From Mangifera indica (Eukaryota; Streptophyta; Magnoliopsida; Sapindales; Anacardiaceae): DNA of 64,000 bases. Shown piece by piece: positions 1 through 13,690 of the stretch. Each line of letters starts with the position of its first letter. The stretch's first letter is position 1. The notes under the pieces were generated by a model. It had not been told where the DNA came from. It saw only the letters and a program-made list of their open reading frames with translations, and searched no databases. Both the position numbers and the translations under genes were made by a program. Where the stretch lies: contig NC_058137.1 of assembly GCF_011075055.1 (NCBI RefSeq), positions 10,401,463 through 10,465,462 of the forward strand, read 5' to 3'.

Positions 1-650
1 TTGAACTAATAAAAGGGCACTTCCCACCTTTAGTTTTTTTTTTTTTTTCCAATCAATTTTAACTGCAAAAAGATAATGAAGTAATTTTTTATATCTATAA
101 TGTTAAATATTAATTATAATTTGGCAAAAATAAAATATAAAAAAAATCTTTTTTTATTCTTTTTGCTTTGTTTTTTTCCCGTTCTTTCTTCTACTTCAGA
201 TCTCATCATTTACATAACCAAATCACTCCTGATACTTAAATCAGTATTCATGTATATAATATCACTCTTCTTATATATTAAACTGTTTAAATTATATATG
301 AATTTATATATATGTTAAATTTCATATGAAAACACAAAAATCAAAATAATCTTGTATGTAAAAGATATCCTAACATAAGAAACCATATATTTGATATCTA
401 TCATTGAAGATGATAATGAGACACACCATCGCTCACCATAATCAAAAGTCATAGTGAAGAACTCTAGAGATTCAATCAAACTAGAAAATCTTATGATTTA
501 TAAAATTAAAAAAACTCTTAAATAAGAGTAATATTATATGTATTTATTTTAAATACATAAATAAATACATATTTGTTATATATAATTATATAATTGAGTG
601 TTACTTTATTCAAAATTTAAATTCATAAATTATTTAATAATATATATCAA

Positions 651-656
<6 letters not shown>
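1..656. other. AT-rich intergenic DNA, no gene seen
   Basis: This stretch consists of A/T-rich low-complexity sequence. The only open frame (near 100-318) is a run of hydrophobic residues typical of AT-rich noise. I recognise no domain, RNA gene or element terminus. Confidence 0.6.

Positions 657-658
<2 letters not shown>

Positions 659-722
<64 letters not shown>
659..722. repeat. (AT)n microsatellite
   Basis: About 64 bp of uninterrupted AT dinucleotide repeat, just upstream of a hAT-type element. Arrays of this length are usually length-polymorphic. Confidence 0.95.
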
Positions 723-726
<4 letters not shown>

Positions 727-778
727 AATAAACATATATAATATTTACACTACCTATACTTATATGTTTAATAAATTG

Positions 779-1752
779 TGTGATATAGTCCTGGCCACAG
801 GCCGGTTTGGCTTGTGAACCGGATCAAAACCAGCCCGTTCAAAATCGAAATCGGAATCGGTATGAACCGGAATCAAAACTGGTTTTGACAGTTCGGTTCC
901 GGTTTTAATATTTGTGAATCGTAGAACCGTCGGTTCATGAACCAATGGTTCAAAAAATTTATAAACTGGTTTTTTTATTTTTTAAATTTAAAAAAATCTA
1001 CATGAACCGGCAAGCATTTGCTTTAAAAACATTTGCAGGGGACAAATCTTTAAAAATAGCTACTGTTTGGATTTTTTTTTTAAATCTTTAATATAAAATT
1101 TTACTTTTAAATATTATTCAATCTTTCAACTCTCTCATTTCTCATTGTCTCTATTTTTAATACTCTCTCAATCCTTCAATTAAATTATCTCTTTATTTTT
1201 ATCAATTCTAATTTTAATTTCTATAATTTAATTATTATTATTTTTTTATTATACAATTTCATAATTAATTATTTCTCTTGAGATTTGGAAGAATCAAAGA
1301 CTACATAGTTCTATTTACTATTTTTTGATAATAAATAAAATAAATTATATAATTAATTATGAAAGATAATAGAAAAAATAAAAATAATAGATGATAAATA
1401 AAATTAATTATAAAAAATAATAAATAGAACTACATAGACTTTGATTCTTCCAAATCTCAAGAGAATATGTAAAAAACTTAATTGAAAAATTAAGTCTAAG
1501 CTTTTTTAAAAATTTTTTTATTCTTAATTATTATAATTATTAATTAAAAAATAAATCGGGGTCATGAATCAGAATCGAAAGTTTAATGTCGGTTTCAAAT
1601 CGAGGTTATGAACCAGAATCGTTGATTTTAAACCGATTACGAACCATCCTATAATAGTTTTAATTTAGGATTCTTATTTTGTTAAACCGTGAATTGACGA
1701 TTTCAAACTAAAACCATCGATTCATGAACCGTAGACAGGTCTAATGTGATAT
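779..1752. mobile_element. Non-autonomous hAT-type element with 8-bp target duplication
   Basis: The 8-mer tgtgatat occurs at 779-786 and again at 1745-1752, which fits the 8-bp target duplication of hAT transposons. The enclosed ends (787 onward, and the reverse complement of the end at 1744) match imperfectly: tagtcctggccac against tagacctgtctac, 10 of 13. Both subterminal zones are packed with short words such as gaaccgg, aatcgga and aaccgat, in both orientations, as hAT subterminal regions often are. There is no transposase coding, so it would depend on an autonomous relative. The start base is uncertain by one, because the t before 787 may belong to either the target duplication or the element. 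Confidence 0.7.
1273..1465. mobile_element. Fold-back (MITE-like) insertion nested in the hAT element
   Basis: Arms of about 45 bp at 1273-1317 and 1421-1465 are reverse complements with only three mismatches, around a roughly 100-bp AT-rich loop. The first 27 bases of each arm pair perfectly. The arms differ in composition from the surrounding hAT words, which suggests a later insertion. Flanking tat on both sides could be a short target duplication but is too AT-rich to be decisive. There is no coding capacity. Confidence 0.7.
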
Positions 1753-4027
1753 ATAAAATTATTAGGCACAACAAACGTCTTAAAATTTAATACCTTTACT
1801 CTCGTCAGCCAGTGGCTGTAAATACTAAATGACAAATTTTCACAATTTTCAATTGCAATTTATGTACGAGTTTTTAGATGAGGCCAAAGTACGTATTCCC
1901 CCTGTAAGGTTGAATGAAAACCTATTTTTCATTTATTAATTGTTAAAAATTTAAATTTTTATTTATCAATTATTAAAATTAATAAAAATAATTAATTTTA
2001 AAGATAAAATCGTTATTTAATTAATAATCTAAATTTAATTTATTTTTAATATTATAGATAAAATAATAATTTTATTTTTACTATCACTAATTTTAATTAA
2101 TGGTATTTAAGATTTTTAAAATTAAAAGAAAAAAACAACATACTTTATAGGGGCGGGGGGAGTAAGGCCTTTGACCAGATAAATATGACGTTGCTACTAA
2201 CGCACACATCATCTCTTTGTTCCTTTATGTGTGAAATAGAATCATGTATACATGTAATTAAGGACATTAATTTGATGTCTTATTAAGATATAATAAACAA
2301 TAAAGGGAATTAAACAAATCTTAAGAGGTGGTAAGACGGTTGAGTTTGAATGAAATAAATTTCTACGAGTAGTAATGAACGAATGGCAAAAAAACATATG
2401 TATGCATGCACATGTACCCATGTGAACCATAGCCGAACTAGTTAAAGACAAAATGTTGCTAACATGATACTAATTAATTTATCTATTTCGTTTTTTTTTT
2501 TTCAGGTAATTAGAATTTTTTAACAAGATTTCTGAACTTATTGAGTGTGAAATTAGAGACTTACAAACCCTAAAATATTCAAGAAACGAGAAGTAATGAC
2601 TTTGACTAAGCTATAGCCATTTAATTTTATCCATCGCTTTTAAATCCATTTCAATTTATTTTATGTGTACGTAAAAATAAGAAGGTGATTCTAGAAAACA
2701 AAATAATGTCACTGTGGTTCAGTCAATTTTATTGATGGTTCAAATTATTATGTTAATATTTTATACAAGACATTTGGTGTGGGATAGTATATGATTATTT
2801 CGATAATAAAATTTTGCTATTACTATTGATTTGTTTAGGTTATTAAATATTAAAAGATTTTAATATTTTTTTATTTTCAATGTCACATGACATATAATAC
2901 AAAGAATAATATAATTATCACCACTAATTTAGGTATTAAAATATTATTAATATAATATTAATTTGTTATAATTTTATAGTTATTTATTTAATTTTTAAGA
3001 TAAAAATATTTTTTTCAATTAAAATAACATATAATTTGAATAATATTTTACAAAAAATATTGATAATAAAATAACAATTCGAAAAAATAATTTAATTATT
3101 AGTTTATATTATAAAAATGTTAAATATTGTAGAAAATACATAAAACAAATACTTTAACATAAATACCTGTTCATTTAATCATACATAGGACTATAAATGT
3201 TGATTTAACTAAACATGGTACTAATTTAACTCAATAATATTTTAAGGACATTTAATTAAAATAATGTTTTGGTATAATTTTAAAACTACCAATCAAACAC
3301 AATAACAATTTTTATATATCAAATTTATCAAATATAATAATAATTAATATCTAGTAATATTTTAAGTATTATATCTTTGTGTTATATATATATTTTTAGT
3401 ATCTCAATATATTTAAGTGTATATTTATGCTAATTTTATTGAATGTTTTTTTTTTTCCCTTTTTCTTTGTTTTTGTAATTGCACGCACAAGTTCAAATTA
3501 AAATGCATTTTAAAATGTCAGAGTTCAACAATAGTGAACATTCTCATAAAAAATTGAGCTATATTTAATGTGTAAATAATTGATTGTGTGGATCTAGAAA
3601 ATAGATTTATACAATAATATCATATTAAATATTTAACTACTAAATATTCCAAAAAAAAAAAAAGAATAAATTAAGTTGATTTATAGAGCACAAACACTCA
3701 TACATATATATTATATAGTTGGTTATACCAAATGAACATGATCATATTAAGAATATACTCAAGATCATTAAAAAAAACATTTAGCTATTGAAACATAATC
3801 TACTATAGATAATCAAAAGGTTTTAATACATTAAAGTATCCAATGACAATTTATACTTTTATACCAAATGCATGCATATAGTCAAATATATAAAAATGTT
3901 GTATAATATCAAAATAATGTTAATTTGTCCTTGTTTTTGAGATCAACTCTTTAATACTCTTTAATATCAATCACTTTATATTGATCGAAAGATTGATCCA
4001 CATGAGATCTCGAAATAAAACTAAATC
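1753..4027. other. AT-rich intergenic DNA, no gene seen
   Basis: About 2.3 kb of A/T-rich sequence with many stops in all frames and short homopolymers. A G-rich patch near 2150-2160 stands out only by composition. I recognise no protein domain, terminal repeat or RNA gene. Confidence 0.5.
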
Positions 4028-4419
4028 TATAAGCGAAAATAAATAATTCTAAGATGACAGAAAATTCGTACTCAGATTACAAGACGTACATTCTTTGACA
4101 ATGTTTGATGATTCACGCGTCCCGATTAATAATCCACAACACAGTTTGCCCATTTATTTGTTCTGTATTCTATGGGTTTGGTTTACTAGTTATTTGCAAA
4201 GAAGAAGAAGAAGCAAAGAGCGTTATAAAGAGTGATTCCAAGAAGTTACGTAACTTTTGTTTTTAATATTAATTGGGAATTCAAACTTTGAAATCCCAAT
4301 TGTTATTAACTTTTACAACTACCAAAGGTAGAAAGGTAATTTTTTGTACTAGGGTTAATTAGGCATTTCAACTCTAATAGATCGAGTCAACCCATCATCG
4401 GTAAACAAATCCAATATCA
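4028..4419 (-). repeat. Copia 3' LTR (left copy)
   Basis: Aligns over its whole length with 8110-8514. Shared words include the stretch around gaattcaaactttgaaatcc, a (gaa)n run, and gtcaacccatcat near the end. On the minus strand it would begin tgatattgga next to the polypurine tract. The left boundary is an estimate from the alignment. Confidence 0.75.
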
Positions 4420-6150
4420 GTTCCCAAGTCTTTTATGTAATGTCTAAAACAATCTATCGCTTCTAACTTATGAGAGATCAAATAGATATGACTAAAATGT
4501 GAATAATCATCTATGAAAGTGATGAAATAGAATGCACATTTTCTAACTCTGACATTCATAGTACTATAAATATCTGAGTGTACAAGTTGCAAAGGAAGCT
4601 CAGCTCTATCAACTTTATCAAAAGGTTTTTTAGTAATTTTTCCTGCTAAACAATGTTTATAAAGAGACAGATCTAATTTTATGTTAGGTCCTAATAAACC
4701 TTCACAGGTCAGTCTATTCATTCTATATTGGCCAATGTGTTATAATCTAGTATGTCATATATTTGCATCCATATTTAGACTACTAAGAGTTGTAAATAAC
4801 GAAAAACTAACAAAATTATCATAATTACATAATAAGGTGTCTAGCACCATAAACCTTCAAACAAAAATCTAAATCTATAAAATACAGTACCATAATAAAT
4901 TTTAAGCAAGTTTTGAGAGAAAAATGAACTATATCCTAGCTTTAACAAAACAATCACAAAGACCAAATTTTGTCAAATTTCTAAAGCGTATAAGACTTCA
5001 TGTAGGTATAAAGTTTAACTACCACGCAAAACCAATTTGCATTTGCCTATCTCTTTTACTTTTACTTTTACTTTGGTATTATTACCCATATAAATCCATC
5101 GTGTTTCCTTCAGTATTCGACTAAATTTTAAGAAAAATTCTATATCACGAGCTACATGGTCTATGGCTTCTAAGTCTATAGTCCACATAGGATGGGATTC
5201 AGTTTATAAAACAATACTAGAAACATAAATCTCACAATTCGAGACAAGATAAGACAATACCTTTTTCGACTATATGCATTCATGGGAGAAGTGACCCTTG
5301 TTCCCACGGTTGTAATAGGTCATATTGGTTTTATCTCTTTTCTTAGTGTGTTTACCTCTTTTGCGCTTAAACTGCTTGTTCTTATTCATAGGTCCTTAGA
5401 CGATCTCTTTCTGTTTTCTAGATTTTAGCCATTTTCACTTGTAGTCATTTTCACTTGTAGCCAAAAAATTTCTTGGAACTGGACTTAACAACATATACAT
5501 GAGCACCTAGTCTAGTAGCCTCTAAGTGCTCAGCTTCTAGCTCAAAGTGGCAAGCAATGCTATCCAAAGTCGTGATGTTGTCATTGTAAGTCATATTGAC
5601 TTTCATATGCTTCTAACTATCAGACAAAGATCGTATAACAACCTAAACTTATTGTTCATCAGTTAGGTCATACCTAGCCTTTTTCAGCTCAGTTATTATA
5701 TTCAACATTTTCCTTAGATGTTGCTTTATTAGCTTATTGAGAACTTTCTTGTACGTATCAAACTTGACGGTTAATTGTCTTAGCTTAGAGATAGTAGTTT
5801 CTCCAAACTTTTCTATCAATGCCACCCACATGACATTTGCAGTTTTAAATTGCTCATACTGATAAAAAGTGTCATCTTTCATTGAGTTGATAAGGATTCC
5901 TTTAGTTGTTGAATCTTTCTTTTTCCAGGTATTATAAGCGTCCAAGTCATGCTTATGTTGGACATTGTTAGTATTCTACCCCTCAGCTAGTTAGGGCTCT
6001 TCCATAACCTGATTAACAACCTTCAAAGTCTTCTGTTCACCTAGGATATAATACATTCTCATTCTCCAGATCTTATAGTTGTCCCTATTTAGTCTTTCTC
6101 CCTTATTCAAATTGGCAATAATATTTTTCAAAACCATTATATGTATAACT
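4420..6150 (-). pseudogene. Copia gag-protease-integrase remnant
   Basis: Read on the minus strand the order is as follows. The gag N-terminus (about 6140-5991) has LNRDNYKIW, the conserved start of plant Copia Gag. Gag continues through 5945-5649. A degraded zinc knuckle (about 5330-5260) keeps NKGHFSHEC but has lost the first cysteines. A protease-like site near 5180 keeps AIDHVARD but reads DLEA where active enzymes have DSGA. A GAG-pre-integrase stretch has CLAGKITKKPF (about 4640). The integrase start has LVHSDIYSTM and FITFIDDYSHF (about 4590-4480). Several stops and frame changes break it. The integrase frame then runs straight into the polypurine tract and LTR, so the rest of pol was deleted. 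It cannot make active protein. Confidence 0.85.
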
Positions 6151-7884
6151 ACAGAGATATGCCAACACAACACCAACAAAATAAGATATATATATATATA
6201 TATATTTTATTGTTGAATTATACATTAAAATTAAAGATATTTCACATAAGACATAAAATCAAAAGTTTACTATATTTCCAATAATCGTCTATGATATAAA
6301 TGTTTAATATTTTAAAATTAATCAAATTGCACTCATGTATATTTTAGATAAGAATTATTAAATTCTTCTAATCTTAGAATTCCCACTAATAGTCAAGACA
6401 ATTATTAAATCAACAAATTGTTCAATATATTCATAATTCAAAATGAAGTTCCATACAATAACATTACTAAAATTGAAAAATATATAAATGAAATTCAAAC
6501 ATTTTAATGACTAGGACCATTCCTAACTAGAACTAGATTCTAAACCATCATTGATTCGTGGCTTTTAATAATTGAAACATGGCATTTTGACTAAAAATCG
6601 TTCTTCCACTTTATACTAGTCCCAAGGACAAAAGACCTCTTTAGTTTTTCCAATGATTATTGGAGTGAATTTATCCATGATAAAGTTCCTACATTGTTTG
6701 CAATACTAACATGCTTGACATTTCGTTGATTTGGGAAAACAGAAAAAACTGTGGATTTTCTTATGTCCATTACAATGTTTCACTCTTTTGTAAGTTGTAA
6801 CTCATACAAACAATCCCAAAAGATCATTACTTTGTTGTTATTCTAGATAAGATTGGCAACTATGAGAGCCCAATGAATAGGTATCAACATCAAAAGTCCA
6901 TGTATCATTCTATTATGAGTGAAGGATATGCTCTCATTTCTCAATTCTAATATTCTCTTAGTTATGGTCCAAATGTGAGCGAAGAAGTTATGCTTTGAAT
7001 CATTTTATAGTTCAACTAGTAGACCTTAGTTCACCTTATATATGAACGACAAATAGACAACAATAAATTACACAAGCATAACTATACAAACAATATATGT
7101 TTACATGTTTAACAATGTATAATTTGATCACACATCCCAAAAACACTGATAAGTTTTTGATTCATACAAAAACAGGTTACACAAGCTTTTACTTGATATG
7201 AGACCTATTGGATCCAAATGAACGTATCGATTTGAGTTTGTATAGGTTGACGCAAGCCGATAGAAAGCTCGTACTCACTAGAAAACTACATTATATGTCG
7301 TCACGCATCGGAGAAAGGTCCTTACGTGCTAGAGAAATGTCCTCACACATTAAGACCCACCTTCACATTAGTGCTAGCCTTTTTCAATGTCGGTTAAACT
7401 TTTCACCATTGATAGTCATCCAACCCATGAGTTGAGACCCGAGTTAGGTTGCCCAATTGACCAGGTGAATTGATTTGTTGATCGATGGTTTTGACAAACC
7501 TGTCAACCAACGGGTCGGGCAATCATGTTTTTCCAAGCCGATTGCAACCCATGACACTTTATGACCCTAGAATTTTGTCAATGACATTGGTTATCTTTCG
7601 ACCAAAGATTAACGACGATATGATAGGGCTTTTGAAGCCCACGACACAACGATTCAAATGTATGCAATTTCTATTGCCAATGTCATTGGAATAAGGTGAT
7701 TTTGGACTATGAATGTCACATTTTTTGGGTGAACATGTGCTTAAGAAATTCGACTATTTGATGCGTTTTTTATGCAATTTGTAATTACAAATCATACATG
7801 TCACATCTAGAAATCCACCTAACAAAATTCGAGGCAACAATTATTCTTAATAACATCAAATTCATCAAAAATCATAAATGGGTC

Positions 7885-7997
<113 letters not shown>

Positions 7998-8097
7998 CAG
8001 AAAAATGTTAAACGCTGTTCACAACATTCTAAACCTAGTCAATTTTCTAGAAACATATTCTTGCATCATTGACATCACAATGAATCATTCAACAAAA

Positions 8098-8109
8098 CCC
8101 TGATACCAA
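8098..8109 (-). other. Copia primer-binding site
   Basis: On the minus strand this reads ttggtatcaggg, immediately after the right-hand (5') LTR. It resembles the tggtatcagagc site complementary to the 3' end of initiator methionine tRNA, with one or two changes. Confidence 0.7.
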
Positions 8110-8514
8110 TGTAATCTAAAATAAATAGTTCTAAGATCATAGAAAATTTGTACCCGAATTACAATATGTATGTTCTCTAATAATGTTTGATGATCCAAGC
8201 ATCTTGATTAATAAGCCACAACATAGTTTGCCCTTTTGTTCTTTCTGTATTCTATGAGTTTAGGTTACTGGTTATTTGCAAAGAAGAAGAAGAAGAAACA
8301 TAGAGCATTACAGAAAGTGATTCTAAGAAGTTGCATAACTACTATTTTTAATATTAAGCAGTAGTTGGGAATTCAAACTTTGAAATCCCAACTGTTATTA
8401 ATTTCTATAATTGTTAAGGGCAGAAAGGTAATTTTTTTTGCTTGAGTTAATTAGACATTTCAACCCTAATGGATTGGGTCAACCCATCATGGGTGGACCA
8501 GATCCAATAAAATC
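8110..8514 (-). repeat. Copia 5' LTR (right copy)
   Basis: Direct repeat of 4028-4419. It starts tgtaatc on the plus strand next to the primer-binding site and ends aaaatca. Differences from the left LTR (small indels and many substitutions) point to an old insertion. Confidence 0.75.
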
Positions 8515-8869
8515 AAATATTAACTTTTCCTATACCACAAATGAAAATTTTCTAATCATTATACAGAATTGAGATAATCAAATTACTTACTATATAAATA
8601 ATTTCTTTATGTCCTAATCATCATAGTGCTAATGACAAGTGAAAACTTAAGAAAACCCTATTAAATGAAACTGGTAACTACAAACTTATGTGTAAAGCAC
8701 CATATGAACCTATATAAAGAGAAGAAAAAATGATACAAACTTTATTTTCATCAATAGATTATTCATAAGTTAAAAAACATACAAAATTGATAATTTTTCT
8801 CAACAAAGCATCCAATTACCAATTTAATTCAACTAAAGCAAACTCTTAGCCACATTATTGAAATAAAGT

Positions 8870-11684
8870 TGTCATGCCCATATGTACATCATAAGGGCAT
8901 TTATCTCTTTTTATGTTTTTAGAGTTATTTTTGTATGTGGCATAAGTTTTGAATTGAGTTAAGTATGAAAAATGGAATTTTAACTTGTTAGATAAGTGGA
9001 TATCCGTTCATCCAAAGCCATGTTAGATAAATGGATAACATATCATGTATGAGATTTTAAAGGGATGTGAGATCATGTGTGACAAGAGCATGCCCATATG
9101 TGCAATTACAAATTTAGTTTATATAAGACATGTTATTGTGTATATTTTGCACACATCCCATATTTTTTTCAACTAGAACTTATCCAATATTATAAGAGAG
9201 AGACAATATTTGACTATGGTGTGATTTTTTTTTCAGCACTTGGGAGCTTTTTCAACAAAGCATCAAGAGAGAAATATTGACATCGAATCATCTAGTTGGG
9301 AGAACAAGTAAGTAGGAGTATAATTGTGGTTACTTTAGCTATGATTCTTGTTTGAATAATCAAATGATGAGTATGTTATATCCTATTATGATATGTTATG
9401 TATAGATTATATAATGGTGATATATGATTTTACATGGGATATATGAACATGTTAAAGGACAAAGTGTATGTGGATTTAATGAAAGTTCGATTTTGGAATG
9501 CTTTATTATTCTATTTTGTCAGATTCGTATGTAAACTAGAAGATGAAACACGTAACATGTTTGATTGATAGGAGAAAAACTGTATTTAGTTGGTACGTTG
9601 AAATGCCTATTTGAGGGTTATTTTGAACGTAATGTATGCCTCTCAATTTGTATGTTTTGTGAAGTTTAATTATGATTTATGGCCTAGGATTATCAATTGA
9701 AACAATAGGATTGAATGAATGTGATTTAGATGCATAAAACTAAGGAGAATTGGCTTGAAAATAGCATTACAGACATATATGAATGACTATGACATGCATG
9801 AAGTTTCTTGATCCATACATTTCAAACAATCATGTATAAAGACATACACACCCATACGCTTGATAAGTTAGGGATGCTAATGACCAGCGAAAGATTATGC
9901 AAAGGACATGTGTGATTATCTACAACACATAAGGTAGGTTATGGTGGATGACTGTGCAAAAGAGCATACGATCATTCACAAGTGAAAAGATGAGAATACC
10001 CTTAGGTTCACATATTATCATAAAGGAAAAGAAGGAAGTTGTTCATGTCACAAGTATATACACCTGTGTATAGGACATGCATGATTGTTCATGAGGTCAC
10101 GACTTGAGGTACTCATGAATGACGCAATCATGCATGAGATGAGTATGTACAACTGTGTGTCAAACATACATGATTGTGTATTAAGTCATAGTTAAGTATG
10201 CCTTTAAGTGAGAAATTCGTGCATAAGGGATGCACGCCTATTAACCCATGATATATGATCATATATTTGAACATAGAATGAATAAACATTCAAGGTTTTT
10301 TTAACTTGAGATGAGTTTTATTAGTTACATGACAATGTCCTGAAGGATCGTATGAATGTATATAGTATGTAGTAGTATAAAGTCATGACAAAAAAGTGCA
10401 TATACAATTTAGGGCATGAAAGTAAGATTAAGTTAAAGGTGAAAACCAATTATAAGTTTGAGTGCATGCATGTTATCTTCATAAAAGCATATCCCATTTC
10501 ATTTTTTCACATGAGACAAGCTTTTATATGCATGTTTTCACATAGTTAGGGTGTACCCAATGTTGGAATTGATCCTATAAGACACATGGGTAACTAACAA
10601 TCTATAGAGCATGTGTCAAACCTGATTTCCTAGTACACATGTGAGCCTACTATATCTGCAAATATGTAGTTCCCTAATTATAGTTTTCAACATATAACAC
10701 CCATGAAAACATGATTTTACTACTACCATAGCCACATTTTACTTGATAAAAAATTGCCATTGAAATTCAAAACAATAACTTCAAGAAATCATAATTGTTA
10801 CATTAGGTCACAACACCAAACTAAATGCAATTATGCCAGCCATTAAATATACAAGTGTCATATTAACATTGCACATACTTGTGAGATTCTCTCTACACAC
10901 ATCTATAGTAGGGCATTGTCATGACATAACAGTCTAATAGTGTGTGTAAGGAAAAATGATTGCACAGTATATAACTTATATGGTCAAGGTGTTAAATCTG
11001 TGCTTCAACCCAAATTGTTCGAGACAAAGGAAAAGTTTTTATAAAAAGCAAAATGTTTTAAAAATGGTTTCACTAGTTTTTTTTATATAGATTACATATA
11101 GAGAGTTATCTTAGCATATAGACTAAAAGTGTTTCTTGAGATGACTAAATATGACTAAAGGTGTTCTCAAGACAAATGAGTAAGTCATGTAAGTTCCACA
11201 ACATTTGAGTTCAAAGTCTGAAGGTGTACTCTTGATGGGAAAGTCAAGGTGGAATAAGTAAATAAGTAAATAAGGGCAAAGTTAATAATATGTATAATTA
11301 GGGTCCCTTACTTACTAGGTTAATTATCACTCACTCATTTTTCTTTCATGTTTTGCTAGGTAACAAGTAATGTTCGTGGTTGAAGTATGAGGTCGATGAG
11401 CATGGAGCTAGCATGAGGGCACTATAATCATTTTCATGTTTATGATGTAGTCATACTATTTTCTTATTTATGTTTTAAGCTCTACACATATTGACATTTT
11501 TGGAGATTATATATGTTATGGCATCCTTTGCACGCTCCCTTAATGAATATTTTATGCTAAAGGTTATTTAGAAATTTTGTATTTGAAATTTAAGTTTTGC
11601 AAGTTATAATTATAATCATGTTAGAAAGGTCAAGAGTCATGATGCTTCTCTCTAGAAAGTAGTAATTTTGAAGGGGGTGTTCTA
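8870..11684 (+). mobile_element. Probable solo LTR of a gypsy-type element, 5-bp target duplication
   Basis: The sequence aaagt at 8865-8869 is repeated at 11685-11689. The enclosed piece begins tgtcatgccc and ends gggggtgttcta, a weakened version of the tgtaacaccc...gggtgttaca ends of large plant gypsy LTRs. Near its 3' part, 11325-11370 reads tcactcactc, then tttctttcatg and ttgctaggtaac. The two better-defined solo LTRs at 21 kb and 38 kb have the same arrangement on their minus strands. There is no coding sequence inside. The 3' end in ta rather than ca, and the 5-bp-only evidence, keep this a moderate call. Confidence 0.5.
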
Positions 11685-12672
11685 AAAGTGCTTAAACTTC
11701 AACAATAAAAGTGTTATAAATTAGAAGTATACTTGTTTATAACACAACTTTTAGTTTCATTAAAACTTGAAAGTGTTCAATGATATCTTAATTGTCAATT
11801 ATAGAAAAAATAATCCTTTCAATATAAATAACCAAGCATTTGATTACCCAATCGTCATCTATTTTATTGCACAAACTAGTTTTCACAAGATTCACTACAA
11901 ATAATACCTTTTAACTATTCTAGTAGTCAGATGCAAAACCAATACTAATTTAATAAGTAAGAAAACTTTGTTGTATGTAACATCTTTCTTAAATTTAACA
12001 ATTCTTTTAACAAGGTCGATAATCCCTTCGACATAATATATACACAAAAGAAAAACAAAATTTTTAAACATAATCATTAATGTAAAAACCATATCATGAC
12101 AAATTAAAGACTCTAATGTTGGTTTGGTAAAATCACAAATGGTCGACAAAGATTATACCTTTGTTCACATATTACACTAGTGTCAAATTCTAAATTATAG
12201 GGATAATCTTTTTGGGGATGAGCTTTGATGAAATATTACAAATTTAAATAAAGTGAATGATGAATAGCCAATATGGCCTGCAACACACAGGTTGTGGGAT
12301 ATGGATGAACTTTAAGTTATGCTAATTTTTTTTTTTTTTGGAAATTTAAAAGGAGACCTAGGTCTACCTTAAAAGGAGTTGGTTCTGCCTTGACTATACA
12401 TGGACAAACCAAAATACTAATGAGTGGGCGCTAGTGCCCTGGTTCAACATTTTTTCATCAATTGTTTTTTTGTTTTTTGTTTTCCTTCTTGTGACCACCA
12501 TATATTTGTCTTCATAAATTTGTATTTGACTCAAATATTAATTTTTTTTTATTAATTTATATTTTATCATTTCAAATTTGTTATCTTCAAAGTAAATTTC
12601 TAAGTTTGTCCATGGAATCTAACCATTTTAAGATTGATCACCTTATTTTGATCAAAAGGTCAACTAGACATT
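11685..12672. other. Non-coding DNA, no feature recognised
   Basis: AT-rich sequence with a poly-T run near 12329-12340. No domain is recognisable in the open frames, including the antisense one at 11895-12149. Confidence 0.45.
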
Positions 12673-13690
12673 GCTAAGTTGTGAAAGACTAGGCTAATTG
12701 AGAGATTTTTTTCACATGTAATGTCGTAAAATGCATAGGAATAGTGAGAGCTTTGGAGCGTCGAGGGCTGAGAGTGTTTATTCCTTTGTAGCAGACTTTG
12801 TGTTCCTTACATTGTGGAAAATATAAGGTTGCAAAAATTCTCGTGAGCTTGGTGTTTGTGCTCTTTTGTGCTGTCTTGGTTGTTGTTGAGATCCTTGGGG
12901 TTTGAGGGCTGACTCTAAGTACAAAGGAGATTAGTGCTATCACAAGTAAAAAATTTAGCTTTATTGTGCCAAGTTATGACAATAATGGTATCAAAGCCAA
13001 TGGCTACAAAGCAATCTCCAATAGGAAATTTTTTTAGTGAGTGCCATTAATTAAAGAGCACATTGGACCTTGTAAGGGGTGACAGAAAGTTGCGTAGGCA
13101 AAGAGTATGAGCAGTCGAGGGCAACTATTGAGTCACATCCGCATATTCACGAGAGTACTCATTTTTAAGAAAAGCTTATGTGGCAAGGTGAAAGGTGGAG
13201 TCATTAGGAGTGTCATGTGGGATATTGACAATTACGCGCTAGTTGCACAAGTTCTTGACTCTTGCTAGACCTCTCTTTAAGTTGTATAGGTAGCTATTAC
13301 GTGTAAATGGCTCAAGAAAAATCTTTGGATGTTATGGTGTTGGTGTTTGCAAGAGGGCATACACCATTTTGAGTGGGGGAGAGTTTGTCATTGCTCTATG
13401 TTGGTGAGTGTGGTAGGGACTTAGACACGTGGATGTAGAGTGTGAGTGTGTATGATTATTGGTTTCGTGAATATGATTTTGGTAGGGGAGTCACACTAGA
13501 CTAGGCATGCACAATAAAGCCAAGAGGTGATACTAAAGGAAGACTAGTCATCCCTATACAAATTAATCAAAAATTTGAGTTATTCTCTTTATAAATTCAA
13601 GACAAAATGAAATTAGTGACTCTAAATTTATAATAGACTTATGCAAGGTTGATCCTTGAGGAGGGAGTATCAATTGTGCTGCATGTGCAA
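12673..13690 (+). mobile_element. TRIM-like or truncated LTR retroelement
   Basis: At 12986-12998 the sequence tggtatcaaagcc is a near-match to the methionine-tRNA primer-binding site, preceded by a plausible LTR end in gaca (12981). At about 13655-13668 there is a purine-rich tract (gaggagggagta). It is followed by tgctgcatgtgcaag, which loosely resembles the proposed LTR start tgctaagttgtgaaag at 12673. Only about 0.7 kb lies between and it has no coding potential, as in terminal-repeat retrotransposons in miniature. The second LTR is not recognisable beyond its first 30 bases, so this is tentative. Confidence 0.4.
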
